From assembly GCA_020636845.1 (NCBI GenBank), contig JACJXD010000011.1, positions 1 to 64,000 of the forward strand: DNA of 64,000 nucleotides, read 5' to 3'. Positions within the stretch are counted from its first letter, which is position 1. Each line of letters opens with the position of its first letter. The translations under genes and the position numbers were made by a program. Shown in pieces: positions 25,907 to 35,500 of this stretch. This stretch comes from Bacteroidales bacterium (GTDB lineage Bacteria > Bacteroidota > Bacteroidia > Bacteroidales > Tenuifilaceae). The notes beneath the pieces are model-generated. The model was not told the DNA's origin. It worked only from the letters and a program-made list of their open reading frames with translations, and made no database searches.

Positions 25907-26638
25907 ATGCTATCGATATTTATAAAGGAGTTAAAGAGTTTTTTTTCGTCCTTGACCGGGTATATAGCCGCCATAGTTTTTTTAACAACAACTGGTTTGG
26001 TTTTGTGGATTATACCTGGTAACTTAAATATTTTGGATGGAGGTGTAGCATCGTTAGATTCTCTTTTTGCCATAGCGCCTTGGGTGTTTTTGTTTTTAGT
26101 TCCGGCAATTACCATGCGCTCCTTTGCCGATGAAAAAAAGTCGGGAACCATTGAGTTGATTCTTACACGTCCGGTTAGCGATACTGCAATAGTTACCGGA
26201 AAGTTTCTAGCAGCGTTTGTGTTGGTAATAGTGTTATTGCTTCCAACGTTAATTTATTACTATTCGGTTTATAAGTTGGGTAATCCGGTTGGAAATATTG
26301 ATGTTGGCGGAACATGGGGCTCGTTTATCGGTCTTTTGCTATTGGCAGCCATTTATGCGGCAATTGGCATTTTTGCTTCTACCATAACCGATAACTCAAT
26401 TGTCGCCTTTTTGTTGGCTGTGGTATTTTCGTTGTTTGTATATACCGGGATTAGTTCGCTGGCTTCGTTCAACAGTTTTTCGGGAATAAAACAGGTGTTG
26501 CTTAATTTGAGCATAGTTGAGCATTACAGTTCGTTAAGCCGAGGGGTTATAGACTCTCGCGATGTAATTTACTTTGTTTCGGTTACGTTGTTGTTTTTAA
26601 TATTTGCGCGTACAACCATTGAATCTAGAAAATGGTAG
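25907..26638 (+). CDS. gldF: Gliding-motility ABC transporter permease GldF
   Basis: 243 residues from the ATG at 25907. The longer frame from 25829 would overlap the previous gene. Six membrane helices are predicted. Features of ABC-2 permeases include PAITMRSFADEKKSGTIELILTRPV after the second helix. With GldG and the ATPase GldA (not in the window) it forms a transporter first found through gliding mutants in flavobacteria. The genes also occur in non-gliding Bacteroidales, so motility cannot be inferred. Confidence 0.88.
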   Translation: MLSIFIKELKSFFSSLTGYIAAIVFLTTTGLVLWIIPGNLNILDGGVASLDSLFAIAPWVFLFLVPAITMRSFADEKKSGTIELILTRPVSDTAIVTGKFLAAFVLVIVLLLPTLIYYYSVYKLGNPVGNIDVGGTWGSFIGLLLLAAIYAAIGIFASTITDNSIVAFLLAVVFSLFVYTGISSLASFNSFSGIKQVLLNLSIVEHYSSLSRGVIDSRDVIYFVSVTLLFLIFARTTIESRKW

Positions 26639-26654
26639 GAGAATAGTAATTATG

Positions 26655-26788
26655 GAACACCTATGTAATGCAGATTATGCAACACGAATTAGCAAAATAT
26701 GGGAGTTTCTTTCTCTCGATTAAAGAGCGCTAAAAATGAAATTACAATATTTTGATTGTTAGTGTATTAAATATTTTATTCGGATGAA
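26655..26788 (+). repeat. Dispersed repeat, copy 2 (between gldF and gldG)
   Basis: Colinear with 7059-7194, with the same blocks at the same spacing: ATGTAATG at 26663, TTAAAGAG at 26720-26727, and the 18-mer AATTACAATATTTTGATT at 26740-26757. Its end CGGATGAA contains the ATG used to start gldG at 26784. It fills almost all of the 145-base gldF-gldG gap. Confidence 0.75.
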
Positions 26789-28490
26789 ACTTAAGGTTAA
26801 ATCTCCCAAATATGTAGGTTTGTTTCGGCTCGTGGTATCTATCGTAGCCTTGGCTATGCTAGGGATTATATCTAACGTTTACTACTTCAGAATCGACTTA
26901 ACTTCCGATAAAAGATATACGCTAAATCAACTTACCAAGGACATTCTAAAAGATTTGAAGGGAAGTCTTTACGTAAAGGTTTATTTGGACGGCGATTTAC
27001 CCGTTGGGTTTACAAAGATGGAAAAATCGCTTTCCGAAACGCTCGACGAATTTAAGGTAATTGCTAACGATAAGGTTCAGGTTGAATTTGTTAATCCCTA
27101 TTTAGTTGCCAAGGGAAAAAAGCAGGAGGCTTTTTTTAAACGGCTATACGATAAGGGACTTCAGCCAACCAACGTTCAGGTAAGGGACGATGACGGAGGA
27201 CAAACGCAAAGGGTTATTTTTCCGGGGGCTTTAATAAGTTACCTTGGAAAGGAGACAGCCGTTAATTTGTTGCACAACGATCCTTCGCTTTCTGGCGATG
27301 AGAATATTGGTCTGTCAATTCAAAATTTCGAATTCAATTTAGTCGATGCCATTTATAAGTTAACGCAGGATTCGCTTCCTCGTGTTGCCTTTTTGCAGGG
27401 GCATGGCGAGTACGATCAGTTTCAAACAGGCGATATAGAACGGGAACTTTCCCAGTATTTTAATGTTGACAGGGTCGCAATAAATGGTAATGTCGGGGCT
27501 TTAAACTCTTATAAAGTAATAATTGTAGCAGGTCCTACCAAGCCATTTCCGGAGACCGATAAAATTGCAATTGACCAGTACGTAATGCAAGGTGGGCGAA
27601 TGTTGTGGTTTGTAGATCCTGTTTCGGTTAGCATCGATAGCCTTTCGGCCGGAGAAGCAACGTTGGCTTTTGTGAAGGGAATAAATTTAGACGATATGCT
27701 GTTCCATTACGGTGCCCGGCTTAACCCGTTGCTTTTGCAGGATGTTCAGTGTTCTGTAATTCCGGTTAATATGGCAATTGCTGGCCAGCAGCCTAAGTTT
27801 GTCCCGGCTCCGTGGGTTTACTATCCGTTGTTGTCGCCGCCAAGTAACAATCCTATAACTAGAAATTTAAATTTAATTCAGTCGAAGTTTGTAAGTCCGA
27901 TAGATACGGTTGGGGCAAATTATGAAGTTAAAAAGCGCTTCTTGCTTCATACTTCTGATTATACTAAGGAGTTGCAGGTTCCCTTGTTAGTCGATTTGTC
28001 TCAAGTAAACAGAAGTCCAAATCAGTACGAATTTAACAGTTCTCATCTGCCTGTTGCTGTTGAGTTATCGGGTAATTTTACGTCTGTTTTTCGGCATCGA
28101 TCCTTGCAGGGGTATAACCATGGACAGCCATTCAACTTTGTGGACAAAAGTGTTTTTACAAAGCAAATAGTAGTAGCCGATGCCGATATAATTCGGAACG
28201 AAGTCCAGCATAGACCTAACGGAGCGTACATTATTCCATTGGGTTACGATAGATTTACCGGGCAAACTTATGGCAATAAGAACTTTGTGATGAATATGGT
28301 TAAGTATCTTGGCGATGAGGAGGGTTTAATTAATCTTCGTTCGCGTGAGTATAAGTTAAGAATGCTTAACCGAAAGTTGGTTGCTGCTAGTAGGCTTAAG
28401 TGGCAGTTGGTAAATATATTATTTCCTTCGTTAATCCTCATTCTTGGAGGAATTCTTTGGTTTGTAATTCGAAAAAGGCTGTATTCGTAA
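26784..28490 (+). CDS. gldG: Gliding-motility ABC transporter auxiliary subunit GldG
   Basis: 568 residues. One N-terminal membrane helix (about 12-32), then the GldG signature start IDLTSDKRYTLNQLT. A large periplasmic ABC-type-uncharacterised domain with LQGHGEYDQF and GGRMLWFVDPVS follows, and a C-terminal membrane helix ends in FVIRKRLYS. It partners with GldF. The start codon lies inside the end of a dispersed repeat, so the native leader between gldF and gldG has been replaced or extended. Confidence 0.88.
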   Translation: MKLKVKSPKYVGLFRLVVSIVALAMLGIISNVYYFRIDLTSDKRYTLNQLTKDILKDLKGSLYVKVYLDGDLPVGFTKMEKSLSETLDEFKVIANDKVQVEFVNPYLVAKGKKQEAFFKRLYDKGLQPTNVQVRDDDGGQTQRVIFPGALISYLGKETAVNLLHNDPSLSGDENIGLSIQNFEFNLVDAIYKLTQDSLPRVAFLQGHGEYDQFQTGDIERELSQYFNVDRVAINGNVGALNSYKVIIVAGPTKPFPETDKIAIDQYVMQGGRMLWFVDPVSVSIDSLSAGEATLAFVKGINLDDMLFHYGARLNPLLLQDVQCSVIPVNMAIAGQQPKFVPAPWVYYPLLSPPSNNPITRNLNLIQSKFVSPIDTVGANYEVKKRFLLHTSDYTKELQVPLLVDLSQVNRSPNQYEFNSSHLPVAVELSGNFTSVFRHRSLQGYNHGQPFNFVDKSVFTKQIVVADADIIRNEVQHRPNGAYIIPLGYDRFTGQTYGNKNFVMNMVKYLGDEEGLINLRSREYKLRMLNRKLVAASRLKWQLVNILFPSLILILGGILWFVIRKRLYS

Positions 28491-28495
28491 GTTTT

Positions 28496-29455
28496 ATGAA
28501 GATACTTCGTAAATACTGGTGGTTTATAATTCTTTTGCTAGGAGGAAGTTTGGTATTAATAAGGCAGGTTGCTACGGTTAAAGTTGCCGATGGGCCTTTG
28601 TTTGATTTCAATGCGAGTGAAGTAAGTTTTGTTGAAATTATTTTTAATGCAGATACTGTTAAGTTAGAAAGAAGGGATAGTTTGTGGTTTAATTCGAAAA
28701 CAGATCAACCTGTTGATACTGTTAAACTCAGAATGTTTTTTTCGCTATTAAATGAGCTTACCGTTTCGTATCCGGTTGATAAGAGTATTGCAGCAGAAAT
28801 GTTAAGTTCTCATCCTGATTCGCTGCTTAAAATTTCAGTTTCTAATGAAGGCGGAAAACAAAGCACATTCTGTTTTGCAAAGGAATCTTGCTTAAATAAT
28901 CGTGTAGTAGCATGGATACAGGATAGCCGTGAAGTTTTTGTTTTAAACAGTAGTTTTCTTGACAAATTTAGCAGGGTTGAACAATTTGCCGATGCCACAT
29001 ATTGGTCATATAATCAACTTTTTACACATAGGCTAGGTTTGGTAAAATCCGTAGAATTGATTAATGACGAAGAACCTGCGAACTCTTTTAACGTCAATAT
29101 ATTCGCCGATAGCATTTCCGTCGTAACCGGTAACGGGTTAAACAGGGGGAAAATAGAACGTTTCATAAATTCCATGTATTCGTTAAAATCGAATTCAGTA
29201 TCAACGGAGCAACTCAAAAATTATGTACAAGTTGTTGAAATTCAAAAACCATACCTGGTTATAAAAGTTGTGTATAACTCCGGATTAACTGATAGCGTTC
29301 AGATTTTTAGGTTTAAAAGGGATAATCTTACAAACGACTTGGGAATGCCTCTTGATTACGACCCCAATGTGTTTATCTTAGAATTTCAGAATAAAAATTT
29401 AGCAACGGGAAAGTATGCAGAAAACGAGTGGCTATTTTCCGATTTTACTCGGTAA
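28496..29455 (+). CDS. DUF4340-like membrane-anchored protein downstream of gldG
   Basis: 319 residues from the ATG at 28496, five bases after gldG; a frame opens at 28400 inside gldG. One N-terminal membrane helix (about 7-22) precedes an extracytoplasmic domain with repeated beta-rich units (VSFVEIIFNADTVKLERRD, VKSVELIND). That pattern resembles DUF4340, which often follows gldFG-type ABC-2 genes. Probably an accessory of that transporter. The family call is from pattern, not a search. Confidence 0.6.
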   Translation: MKILRKYWWFIILLLGGSLVLIRQVATVKVADGPLFDFNASEVSFVEIIFNADTVKLERRDSLWFNSKTDQPVDTVKLRMFFSLLNELTVSYPVDKSIAAEMLSSHPDSLLKISVSNEGGKQSTFCFAKESCLNNRVVAWIQDSREVFVLNSSFLDKFSRVEQFADATYWSYNQLFTHRLGLVKSVELINDEEPANSFNVNIFADSISVVTGNGLNRGKIERFINSMYSLKSNSVSTEQLKNYVQVVEIQKPYLVIKVVYNSGLTDSVQIFRFKRDNLTNDLGMPLDYDPNVFILEFQNKNLATGKYAENEWLFSDFTR

Positions 29456-29577
29456 TATTCAAATTCTGGTAAAAAGTCATTCATAATCCACTAATTTTTT
29501 GTATAATTGAGTTTCTAAATTTATTTGTATAAGTGTGATTTACAACATTTTTAACGTAAAGCGTTGATTGTTAAATG

Positions 29578-29592
29578 ACCTTAATTTAAGGT
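29578..29592. repeat. Short perfect palindrome in the dnaN leader
   Basis: ACCTTAA-T-TTAAGGT, a 15-base perfect inverted repeat 163 bases before dnaN. It could be a protein-binding site; no protein can be named. The rest of the 299-base gap (29456-29754) is AT-rich with nothing else recognised. Confidence 0.3.
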
Positions 29593-29754
29593 TATAAGTG
29601 TTTTATTTTTAAGTATTGTTGTAGCATAGAAATATAAAAGTTCTTAACGTGTATTAATTTTTAGTTGTGGTTGTTATATTTAAATTGTTTTTAGCAAGCA
29701 CAATTTTGGGTAAGGCAAAATAAATTAGAGTAAAAACAAATAAAATTTAATCAG

Positions 29755-30885
29755 ATGAAGTTTGTTGTTTCAAGCACTGAATTATTAAGCCATCTATCGG
29801 TGGTAAGTCGTGTAATAAGCAGTAAAAACACGCTGCCTATACTCGATAACTTTTTATTTAAGTTAGAGGGTAACGAGTTGGAAATTACTGCTTCGGATTT
29901 GGAAACTTCAGTTTCAACAAAGTTGGAATTGCAAAATGTTTCGGGCGAAGGAACAATTGCTATTCCTTATAAAATTCTTTTGGATACCCTTAAAGAATTT
30001 TCGGAACAACCGTTAACGTTCGATATTGAACCTGAAAATTTGAAGATTGCTATAAGTTCGGAAAACGGACAATTTAACATTGTTGGCCAGCAAGCCGAAG
30101 ATTTTCCCAGAAGAGCCGAATTAAAGCCGGAAGAGACAAATTCCATTACTTTAATTGGCGATATTCTGCTACAGGGTATTACAAAAACTATTTTTGCTAC
30201 TGCCGACGACGAGATGCGTCCGGTTATGAATGGTATTTTCATCGAATTGGGCTCGGAAGGTATATCCTTTGTAGCTTCCGATTCGCATAAGTTGGTTCGT
30301 TATCGTCGTAAAGATGTTGAAACCAACGCAGAAGCTTCATTTATTTTGAATAAAAAACCTGCATCGCTTCTTAAGAACATGCTGGGAAAAGGAGGCGAAA
30401 AGGTTGTAATTGAATTCGATAGCAAGAACGCTCACTTTGTAATGCCGGGTTATTCGTTGGTTTGCCGCTTGGTCGAAGGTGTTTACCCCAACTACAGTGC
30501 AGTAATTCCTAACGATAATCCTAATAAGATGATTATTGACAGGGTTGAGTTGTACAATTCAATTCGTAGGGTTTCCATCTATTCTAATGCTGCTAGCAAT
30601 CTTATAAAGTTGAGTTTAACCGGAAATAACTGCACCGTTTCTGCTCAAGATTTAGACTTTTCCGTTTCGGCACACGAGCGTTTAAGTTGCCAGTACGACG
30701 GGGAAGAAATGGAAATCGGATTTAAGTCGGCATTTTTGGTAGAGATTCTGGCAAATATACCATCGTCCGATGTTATTGTTTCCTTGTCAGATCCTTCGAG
30801 AGCTGGACTTATTTTCCCACACCAGAACGATAATCCAGACGAGGATATTTTGATGTTGCTTATGCCAATGATGATTAGTGCATAA
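29755..30885 (+). CDS. dnaN: DNA polymerase III sliding clamp, beta subunit
   Basis: 376 residues, standard for the family. Three clamp folds; recognisable segments are KNTLPILDNFLF, GTIAIPYKILLDTLKEF, FVASDSHKLVRYRR and VYPNYSAVIP. The C-terminus ends MLLMPMM as usual. The ring tethers polymerase to DNA. No dnaA, recF or origin-like DnaA-box cluster lies nearby, so this is not an origin locus. Confidence 0.95.
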   Translation: MKFVVSSTELLSHLSVVSRVISSKNTLPILDNFLFKLEGNELEITASDLETSVSTKLELQNVSGEGTIAIPYKILLDTLKEFSEQPLTFDIEPENLKIAISSENGQFNIVGQQAEDFPRRAELKPEETNSITLIGDILLQGITKTIFATADDEMRPVMNGIFIELGSEGISFVASDSHKLVRYRRKDVETNAEASFILNKKPASLLKNMLGKGGEKVVIEFDSKNAHFVMPGYSLVCRLVEGVYPNYSAVIPNDNPNKMIIDRVELYNSIRRVSIYSNAASNLIKLSLTGNNCTVSAQDLDFSVSAHERLSCQYDGEEMEIGFKSAFLVEILANIPSSDVIVSLSDPSRAGLIFPHQNDNPDEDILMLLMPMMISA

Positions 30886-30892
30886 ATAGGAG

Positions 30893-30958
30893 AGAGGCTG
30901 TCCGGATATTTTTTCATAGTTAACTAAGAGGCAAAACTCGGACAGCCTCTTTTTTTTT
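30893..30958 (+). terminator. Intrinsic terminator after dnaN
   Basis: Twelve-base perfect stem AGAGGCTGTCCG / CGGACAGCCTCT (30893-30904 and 30939-30950) with a 34-base loop, followed by eight T. The loop is unusually long. Confidence 0.8.
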
Positions 30959-31044
30959 GAAATAAAGTAAACGTTTTACGCTGACTATTTGTTTTATCCG
31001 AGTTTTAAGGAATTAAAGATTAATAAAAATAATTTTTTGTATCG

Positions 31045-31812
31045 ATGAATTTGAATGTTAAAAATCCTTTGGCTGTTATCGATTTGGAGACAACCGGAAT
31101 AGATGTTGTGCGAGACAGAATTGTAGAAATAGCCGTATTAAAGGTAACTCCGGATGGTAATCAGGATATGAAGATTCGAAGAATTAATCCTGAAATGCCT
31201 ATACCTCCAGAATCTACTGCTATTCATGGTATTACCGACGATGATGTTAAGGATGCTCCAACTTTTAAGGAAGTTGCTAAGTCGTTGGCCAATTTTATAG
31301 AGGGATGCGATTTTGCTGGTTTTAACTCTAACCGTTTCGATTTTCCTTTACTTGCCGAAGAGTTTTTAAGGGCAGAAGTGGATATCGACCTTAAAAAGCG
31401 TAAGTTCATCGATGTGCAGACAATTTTTCATAAGATGGAGAAAAGAACGTTGGGTGCAGCGTATAAGTTTTACTTGGATAAAGATTTGGAGAATGCTCAT
31501 AGTGCAGGTGCCGACACAATGGCTACATACGAAATTTTGTGTGCTCAACTTGACAGGTATTCCGAATTAAAAAACGATGTGGCATTTTTATCGGAGTTTA
31601 GTTCTTTTAACCGTAATGTAGATTACTTAGGGCGTATTGTTTTGGACGATAATGGGGTAGAGACTTTTAACTTTGGCAAACATAGAGGCAAGCCAGTGGT
31701 CGAAGTTTTAAAAAAGGAACCCAGCTATTACTCGTGGATGATGAATGGCGATTTTCCGCTTTACACAAAGAAGGTGCTTACTACAATTTACTTAGGTATT
31801 AAGAATAAATAG
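31045..31812 (+). CDS. DnaQ-like 3'-5' exonuclease with C-terminal DUF3820-like tail
   Basis: 255 residues. DEDDh motifs: Exo I AVIDLETTGID, Exo II FAGFNSNRFDFPLL, Exo III HSAGADTMATYE. The last ~60 residues (FNFGKHRGKPVVEVLKKEP...YYSWMM) match the small domain often attached to DnaQ-like nucleases in Bacteroidetes. It resembles the proofreading epsilon subunit but could be an RNA- or repair-linked exonuclease. It stands 159 bases after dnaN beyond a terminator, so it has its own promoter. Confidence 0.88.
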   Translation: MNLNVKNPLAVIDLETTGIDVVRDRIVEIAVLKVTPDGNQDMKIRRINPEMPIPPESTAIHGITDDDVKDAPTFKEVAKSLANFIEGCDFAGFNSNRFDFPLLAEEFLRAEVDIDLKKRKFIDVQTIFHKMEKRTLGAAYKFYLDKDLENAHSAGADTMATYEILCAQLDRYSELKNDVAFLSEFSSFNRNVDYLGRIVLDDNGVETFNFGKHRGKPVVEVLKKEPSYYSWMMNGDFPLYTKKVLTTIYLGIKNK

Positions 31813-31881
31813 AAATAAGGTTTGATGTTTTGAAAGTTGGGATATTTTAAGTTTATTTCAGTTAATTTTAAATTCGTTTAA

Positions 31882-32634
31882 ATGGCATTAATAGAAAAAA
31901 TACGCAAGCAAGGAGATTTCTTGTTTCGTTATCGTAGTTACTTTCCATTGCTTTTTTTATTAGCTGGAATATTCATTTTTGTTTACAACGTTTACTATAA
32001 CAATTACAGTTACTCTTCGTGGTACTACTGGGTATGTTTTGGCGTTAGTTTTTTTGGTTTGGCTATTCGCGGGCTTACCATTGGTTATGTTCCCAAAAAT
32101 ACTTCCGGACGAAATACTCAACGTCAGGTAGCCGATGTTGTAAACACTACCGGAATGTATTCGCTTGTAAGGCACCCGCTTTACTTTGGTAACTTTTTTA
32201 TGTGGTTCGGATTGGCCTTGCTAACGCAAAATATTTGGTTTATTTTGTTTTTTATAGTTGTTTTTTGGTTGTACTACGAACGAATTATGTATGCCGAAGA
32301 ATTTTTCCTAAGGGAGAAATTCGGAGAGTTATATACGAACTGGGCAGACAGTGTTCCAACATTTATTCCGAGAATCAAAGGATGGAAGTCTCCGAAAACT
32401 TTCTTTTCTTTCAAAAATGTGGTTAAAAGGGAAGCGCTGGGATTGTTCAAGTTAGTTTTGATATTCTTCCTGTTTCAGTATTTGTACGATTTTATTGCAT
32501 CGCGCTGCAACGATTTTTCCTTAAGTTATTGGGGAAAGGTTTGGCTAATAATTCTTATTGTTACTACTGTTTTCTACCTAACTATTAGAACAATACGAAA
32601 AAACTCTCATTTACTAGATGTAGAAGGACGTTAA
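31882..32634 (+). CDS. Isoprenylcysteine/phospholipid-type membrane methyltransferase
   Basis: 250 residues with about six membrane helices. The ICMT/PEMT signature is SLVRHPLYFGNFFMWFGLALL followed by YYERIMYAEEFFLREKFGELY, which forms the SAM site near the membrane. Bacterial members methylate lipids or small hydrophobic substrates; the substrate here is unknown. It is followed 22 bases on by an FAH-family gene. Confidence 0.78.
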   Translation: MALIEKIRKQGDFLFRYRSYFPLLFLLAGIFIFVYNVYYNNYSYSSWYYWVCFGVSFFGLAIRGLTIGYVPKNTSGRNTQRQVADVVNTTGMYSLVRHPLYFGNFFMWFGLALLTQNIWFILFFIVVFWLYYERIMYAEEFFLREKFGELYTNWADSVPTFIPRIKGWKSPKTFFSFKNVVKREALGLFKLVLIFFLFQYLYDFIASRCNDFSLSYWGKVWLIILIVTTVFYLTIRTIRKNSHLLDVEGR

Positions 32635-32656
32635 ACAGTAAATTAAAGCACAATAG

Positions 32657-33268
32657 GTGAAAATTATTTGTATTGGAAGAAATTACAGGGAACATGCGAA
32701 GGAGATGAAATCCGAGATACCGCAAGTCCCTGTTTTTTTTATGAAACCCGATACGGCACTCTTAAGAAATAATCAGCCGTTTTATTATCCCGATTTTACA
32801 AAGGAGTTGAATTACGAGTTGGAGGTTGTTTTACGAATCAACCGTTTGGGACGTAATATTAGTAAACGGTTTGCCAATCGATATTACGATGCGTTAACGT
32901 TGGGCATCGATTTTACTGCACGCGATTTGCAACAGGAGTGCAAGCAAAAAGGTCTTCCGTGGGAAAAGGCAAAGGCTTTTGACTATTCTGCACCAATTGG
33001 CGATTTTATTCTTAAGGATGAATTTCCTGATATATTCAATATCGATTTTCGTCTTGAAATTAATGATGAAGTAGTACAAAAAGGCAATACTTCCGATATG
33101 ATCTTTTCGTACGATGAACTAATATCTTACGTATCGAGTTTTGTAACTTTTCGAACCGGCGATTTGCTTTTTACCGGAACGCCGGCAGGTGTAGGAAAAG
33201 TTAATATTGGCGATAGGTTGAAAGCCTATATGGGTGATAAACTAATGCTCGATTTTTTTGTAAAGTAA
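32657..33268 (+). CDS. Fumarylacetoacetate hydrolase family protein
   Basis: 203 residues from a GTG at 32657; no nearby ATG fits. Conserved FAH elements are CIGRNYREHAKEM, PVFFMKPDTAL, NYELEVVLRINRLG (metal-binding Glu), GIDFTARDLQ, KAFDYSAPIG and DLLFTGTPAGVG. Members hydrolyse or decarboxylate C-C bonds in beta-diketo acids, or act as oxaloacetate tautomerase/decarboxylase. The stop abuts the stop of the convergent next gene with no spacer. Confidence 0.85.
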   Translation: MKIICIGRNYREHAKEMKSEIPQVPVFFMKPDTALLRNNQPFYYPDFTKELNYELEVVLRINRLGRNISKRFANRYYDALTLGIDFTARDLQQECKQKGLPWEKAKAFDYSAPIGDFILKDEFPDIFNIDFRLEINDEVVQKGNTSDMIFSYDELISYVSSFVTFRTGDLLFTGTPAGVGKVNIGDRLKAYMGDKLMLDFFVK

Positions 33269-34552
33269 CTATTCCTTGGCGTTTAGAATGTATTCGCCTG
33301 CCGATTTCCCTGCTAACCAACCGGTGGAAAATGCTATTTGCAAGTTGTAGCCTCCTGTATTTCCCGAAAGGTCGATTACTTCACCGGCAAAAAATAGTCC
33401 GCTACATAATTTCGACATCATTGTTTGGCTTTCGATTTCCGACAAGGAAATGCCTCCTGCAGTTACTATTGCCTCCGGCCACGAGCGGTATCCTGTCATT
33501 TTAAACTCCAATTGCTTTAATAGTTTAACAAGCGTTTTCCGTTCCCCTGCTTTCAGTTGTGCGGCGTGCATTTTGGGGTTTACTCCTATAGTTTTGACAA
33601 GTTCTTTTGCAAGAGCCATTGGTAAAAGGCCTTTAAGCAGGTCGTTGACGCTGGTATAACCGGGTTTCGAAATGTCACGTTGAATTCTTGCCTCCAGTTT
33701 TTGTTCGCTTAGCGCTGGTTTCAAATCTATACGAATGGTAACGTGTTGGCCGGAAATAAAACTATCTATAGCCTGAAGGCTTAACTTTAAAATTGTAGGA
33801 CCGCTTAAACCGTGTTCGGTTAGTTCAAGTTCTCCAAAATCAGAAGCAATAGTCTTTTCACCTATACCAATAGATACTTGCGTATTGCGTAAAGTAAGTC
33901 CTTTGCAGGTTAGGAAGGTGGGGGATGTTTCTAGTCCGGTTAGCGATGGGCGTAAATCAACAATGGAGTGCCCGGCTTGCTGCGCAAATTTGTAGCCATC
34001 GCCGGTAGATCCGGTTGCCGGATACGATTTTCCTCCCGTTGCCACTATTACCGCTTTTGCCGATATTTTAATGGGCTTACTATTGTCTTTAATGAAAACT
34101 TCTACTCCATTAATTGTTCCATTTTCAATTAATAGTGATGTTGCCTCGCAAAAGGGGAATATGTCAACTTTCTGTTTTTTTGCCCATTTTATTAATGTTT
34201 CTGCAACATCCCATGCTTTGCCCGAAGCAGGAAAAACTCGTTGTCCTCGTTCTTCCACTGTTTTTAGTCCGTTTTCTTCAAGCAATCGAATTATATCGAC
34301 ATTAAAAAATTCCCCAAAGGCTTTTTTTAAAAAGCGTGGATTGGGTTTAATTGCACCGAAAAAGTCGTTGTAACCCTTGGTATTGGTAATATTGCACCTG
34401 CCTTTTCCCGTAATACGTAGTTTGCGTGCGGGCTTTTCCATCTTTTCTAAAAGGGCAACGGATAAACCCATCGATGAACATTTGCCTGCGGCAAGAATTC
34501 CTGCCGGACCTGCGCCTATTACAACAACGTCGTAGTTGGATTTTGGTATCAT
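33269..34552 (-). CDS. HI0933/BaiN-family FAD-dependent oxidoreductase
   Basis: 427 residues from the ATG at 34552. N-terminal Rossmann motif VVIGAGPAGILAAGKC, then the family signature RKLRITGKGRCNITN, KAVIVATGGKSYPATGSTGDG, and the C-terminal GLFFAGEVIDLSGNTGGYNLQIAFSTGW, which closes over FAD. This family is widespread and mostly uncharacterised; BaiN in gut clostridia acts on bile-acid intermediates. No substrate can be inferred here. Three bases separate its start from the stop of the upstream HD gene, so both form one transcript. Confidence 0.88.
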   Translation of the reverse strand: MIPKSNYDVVVIGAGPAGILAAGKCSSMGLSVALLEKMEKPARKLRITGKGRCNITNTKGYNDFFGAIKPNPRFLKKAFGEFFNVDIIRLLEENGLKTVEERGQRVFPASGKAWDVAETLIKWAKKQKVDIFPFCEATSLLIENGTINGVEVFIKDNSKPIKISAKAVIVATGGKSYPATGSTGDGYKFAQQAGHSIVDLRPSLTGLETSPTFLTCKGLTLRNTQVSIGIGEKTIASDFGELELTEHGLSGPTILKLSLQAIDSFISGQHVTIRIDLKPALSEQKLEARIQRDISKPGYTSVNDLLKGLLPMALAKELVKTIGVNPKMHAAQLKAGERKTLVKLLKQLEFKMTGYRSWPEAIVTAGGISLSEIESQTMMSKLCSGLFFAGEVIDLSGNTGGYNLQIAFSTGWLAGKSAGEYILNAKE

Positions 34553-34555
34553 CAA

Positions 34556-35413
34556 CTATAAAATAAAGGTTGAGTTTACATTTAGTTCGCTGCTTAACTT
34601 TTTAAAAAAGCATAGCGGATAAGAAGCCGTGAACAAATTAGTTGCCTCTTTTATGGTGGATTCTATATTCATTTTTTTCATGATTAGCGATTCTACAATA
34701 AAGTTGTAAACACTAATTGTACTGTCGGCTGCTTCTGTATTTGATGCAATATCGGAATCAAGTTTTGTAAAAAAATCGAAGGTTGTTTGGTACCTTTCCT
34801 TTTGTTGGTCGGCAAATCGATGCAACGACGAATAAGTATTGGTAAAGTTCGCAAATCTGTTTCTTAGGTTAAGCGCCACTTTTTTGGGAAGTTCTTGTAA
34901 TGGCGTTTGGCGTAATGCGTAAATTTCAATATAGCGGTAAATCCCAATTGTTCCCAAAGCATCTAAATCGTCGGCAGTAGAAACAAGCCTGTTTAGTTTT
35001 ATCATGTCCAGTGGACTTGAAATTGGTGTAGTTCGTATTGCTTTAGAGTCGTGTTCTTTTATTGCGTTAAAAATTTGCTCTGCAGAAGTTTTGCTTATTG
35101 TTGGGAAATAGTGTGCATTTTCTTTGAAGAGTAAAGCTCCTTGTAGTCCGTGTTCTTCGCCTATGTTAACAGTTAACCCGGTGTCGTGGAAAAAACAGGC
35201 GATTAGTGCATTTTCAATTAGAGCATCGTTGATTGTTAATCCTGCTTGTTGTAGTTCGGCCAGCATACTTTTACAATGTAGCCAAACCCTGATATGGTGA
35301 TTTACGTCGTGGGAGGGAAGATGTACGTTTGCGTAAATGGCGTTGAGGATGCTAATTAGTTTAGAAATATTTTGTTGCTCAACTTTATTTATTCTTTTTA
35401 AGAGATCATCCAT
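34556..35413 (-). CDS. HD-domain phosphohydrolase-like protein
   Basis: 285 residues from the ATG at 35413; the frame opens earlier, inside a terminator hairpin. HD superfamily residues: HDVNHHIRVW (first His), ACFFHDTG (His-Asp pair), EEHGLQGA and NAIKEHDSKA (later His). The C-terminal ~100 residues are helical and unassigned. HD proteins hydrolyse phosphoester or nucleotide bonds; the substrate is unknown. Co-transcribed with the flavoprotein downstream. Confidence 0.75.
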   Translation of the reverse strand: MDDLLKRINKVEQQNISKLISILNAIYANVHLPSHDVNHHIRVWLHCKSMLAELQQAGLTINDALIENALIACFFHDTGLTVNIGEEHGLQGALLFKENAHYFPTISKTSAEQIFNAIKEHDSKAIRTTPISSPLDMIKLNRLVSTADDLDALGTIGIYRYIEIYALRQTPLQELPKKVALNLRNRFANFTNTYSSLHRFADQQKERYQTTFDFFTKLDSDIASNTEAADSTISVYNFIVESLIMKKMNIESTIKEATNLFTASYPLCFFKKLSSELNVNSTFIL

Positions 35414-35443
35414 TATTTGGTTGTTTAAGGTGCTAAAATATAA

Positions 35444-35476
35444 AAAAGCAGGATAATTTTTAACTATCCTGCTTTT
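35444..35476 (-). terminator. Intrinsic terminator after the small DNA-binding-like gene
   Basis: Twelve-base perfect stem AAAAGCAGGATA / TATCCTGCTTTT with a nine-base loop, followed on the minus strand by TTATATTTT. It separates the small gene at 35501 from the HD gene. Confidence 0.85.
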
Positions 35477-35500
35477 ACGTGTATGCAATAATAAAAGTAT

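Noticed and set aside
28400..28495. N-terminal extension of the DUF4340-like protein overlapping gldG
   Set aside because: Begins at a GTG inside gldG; the ATG at 28496 directly precedes the membrane helix.
29456..29754. Replication origin near dnaN
   Set aside because: No dnaA or recF nearby and no cluster of DnaA boxes was seen, only one short palindrome.
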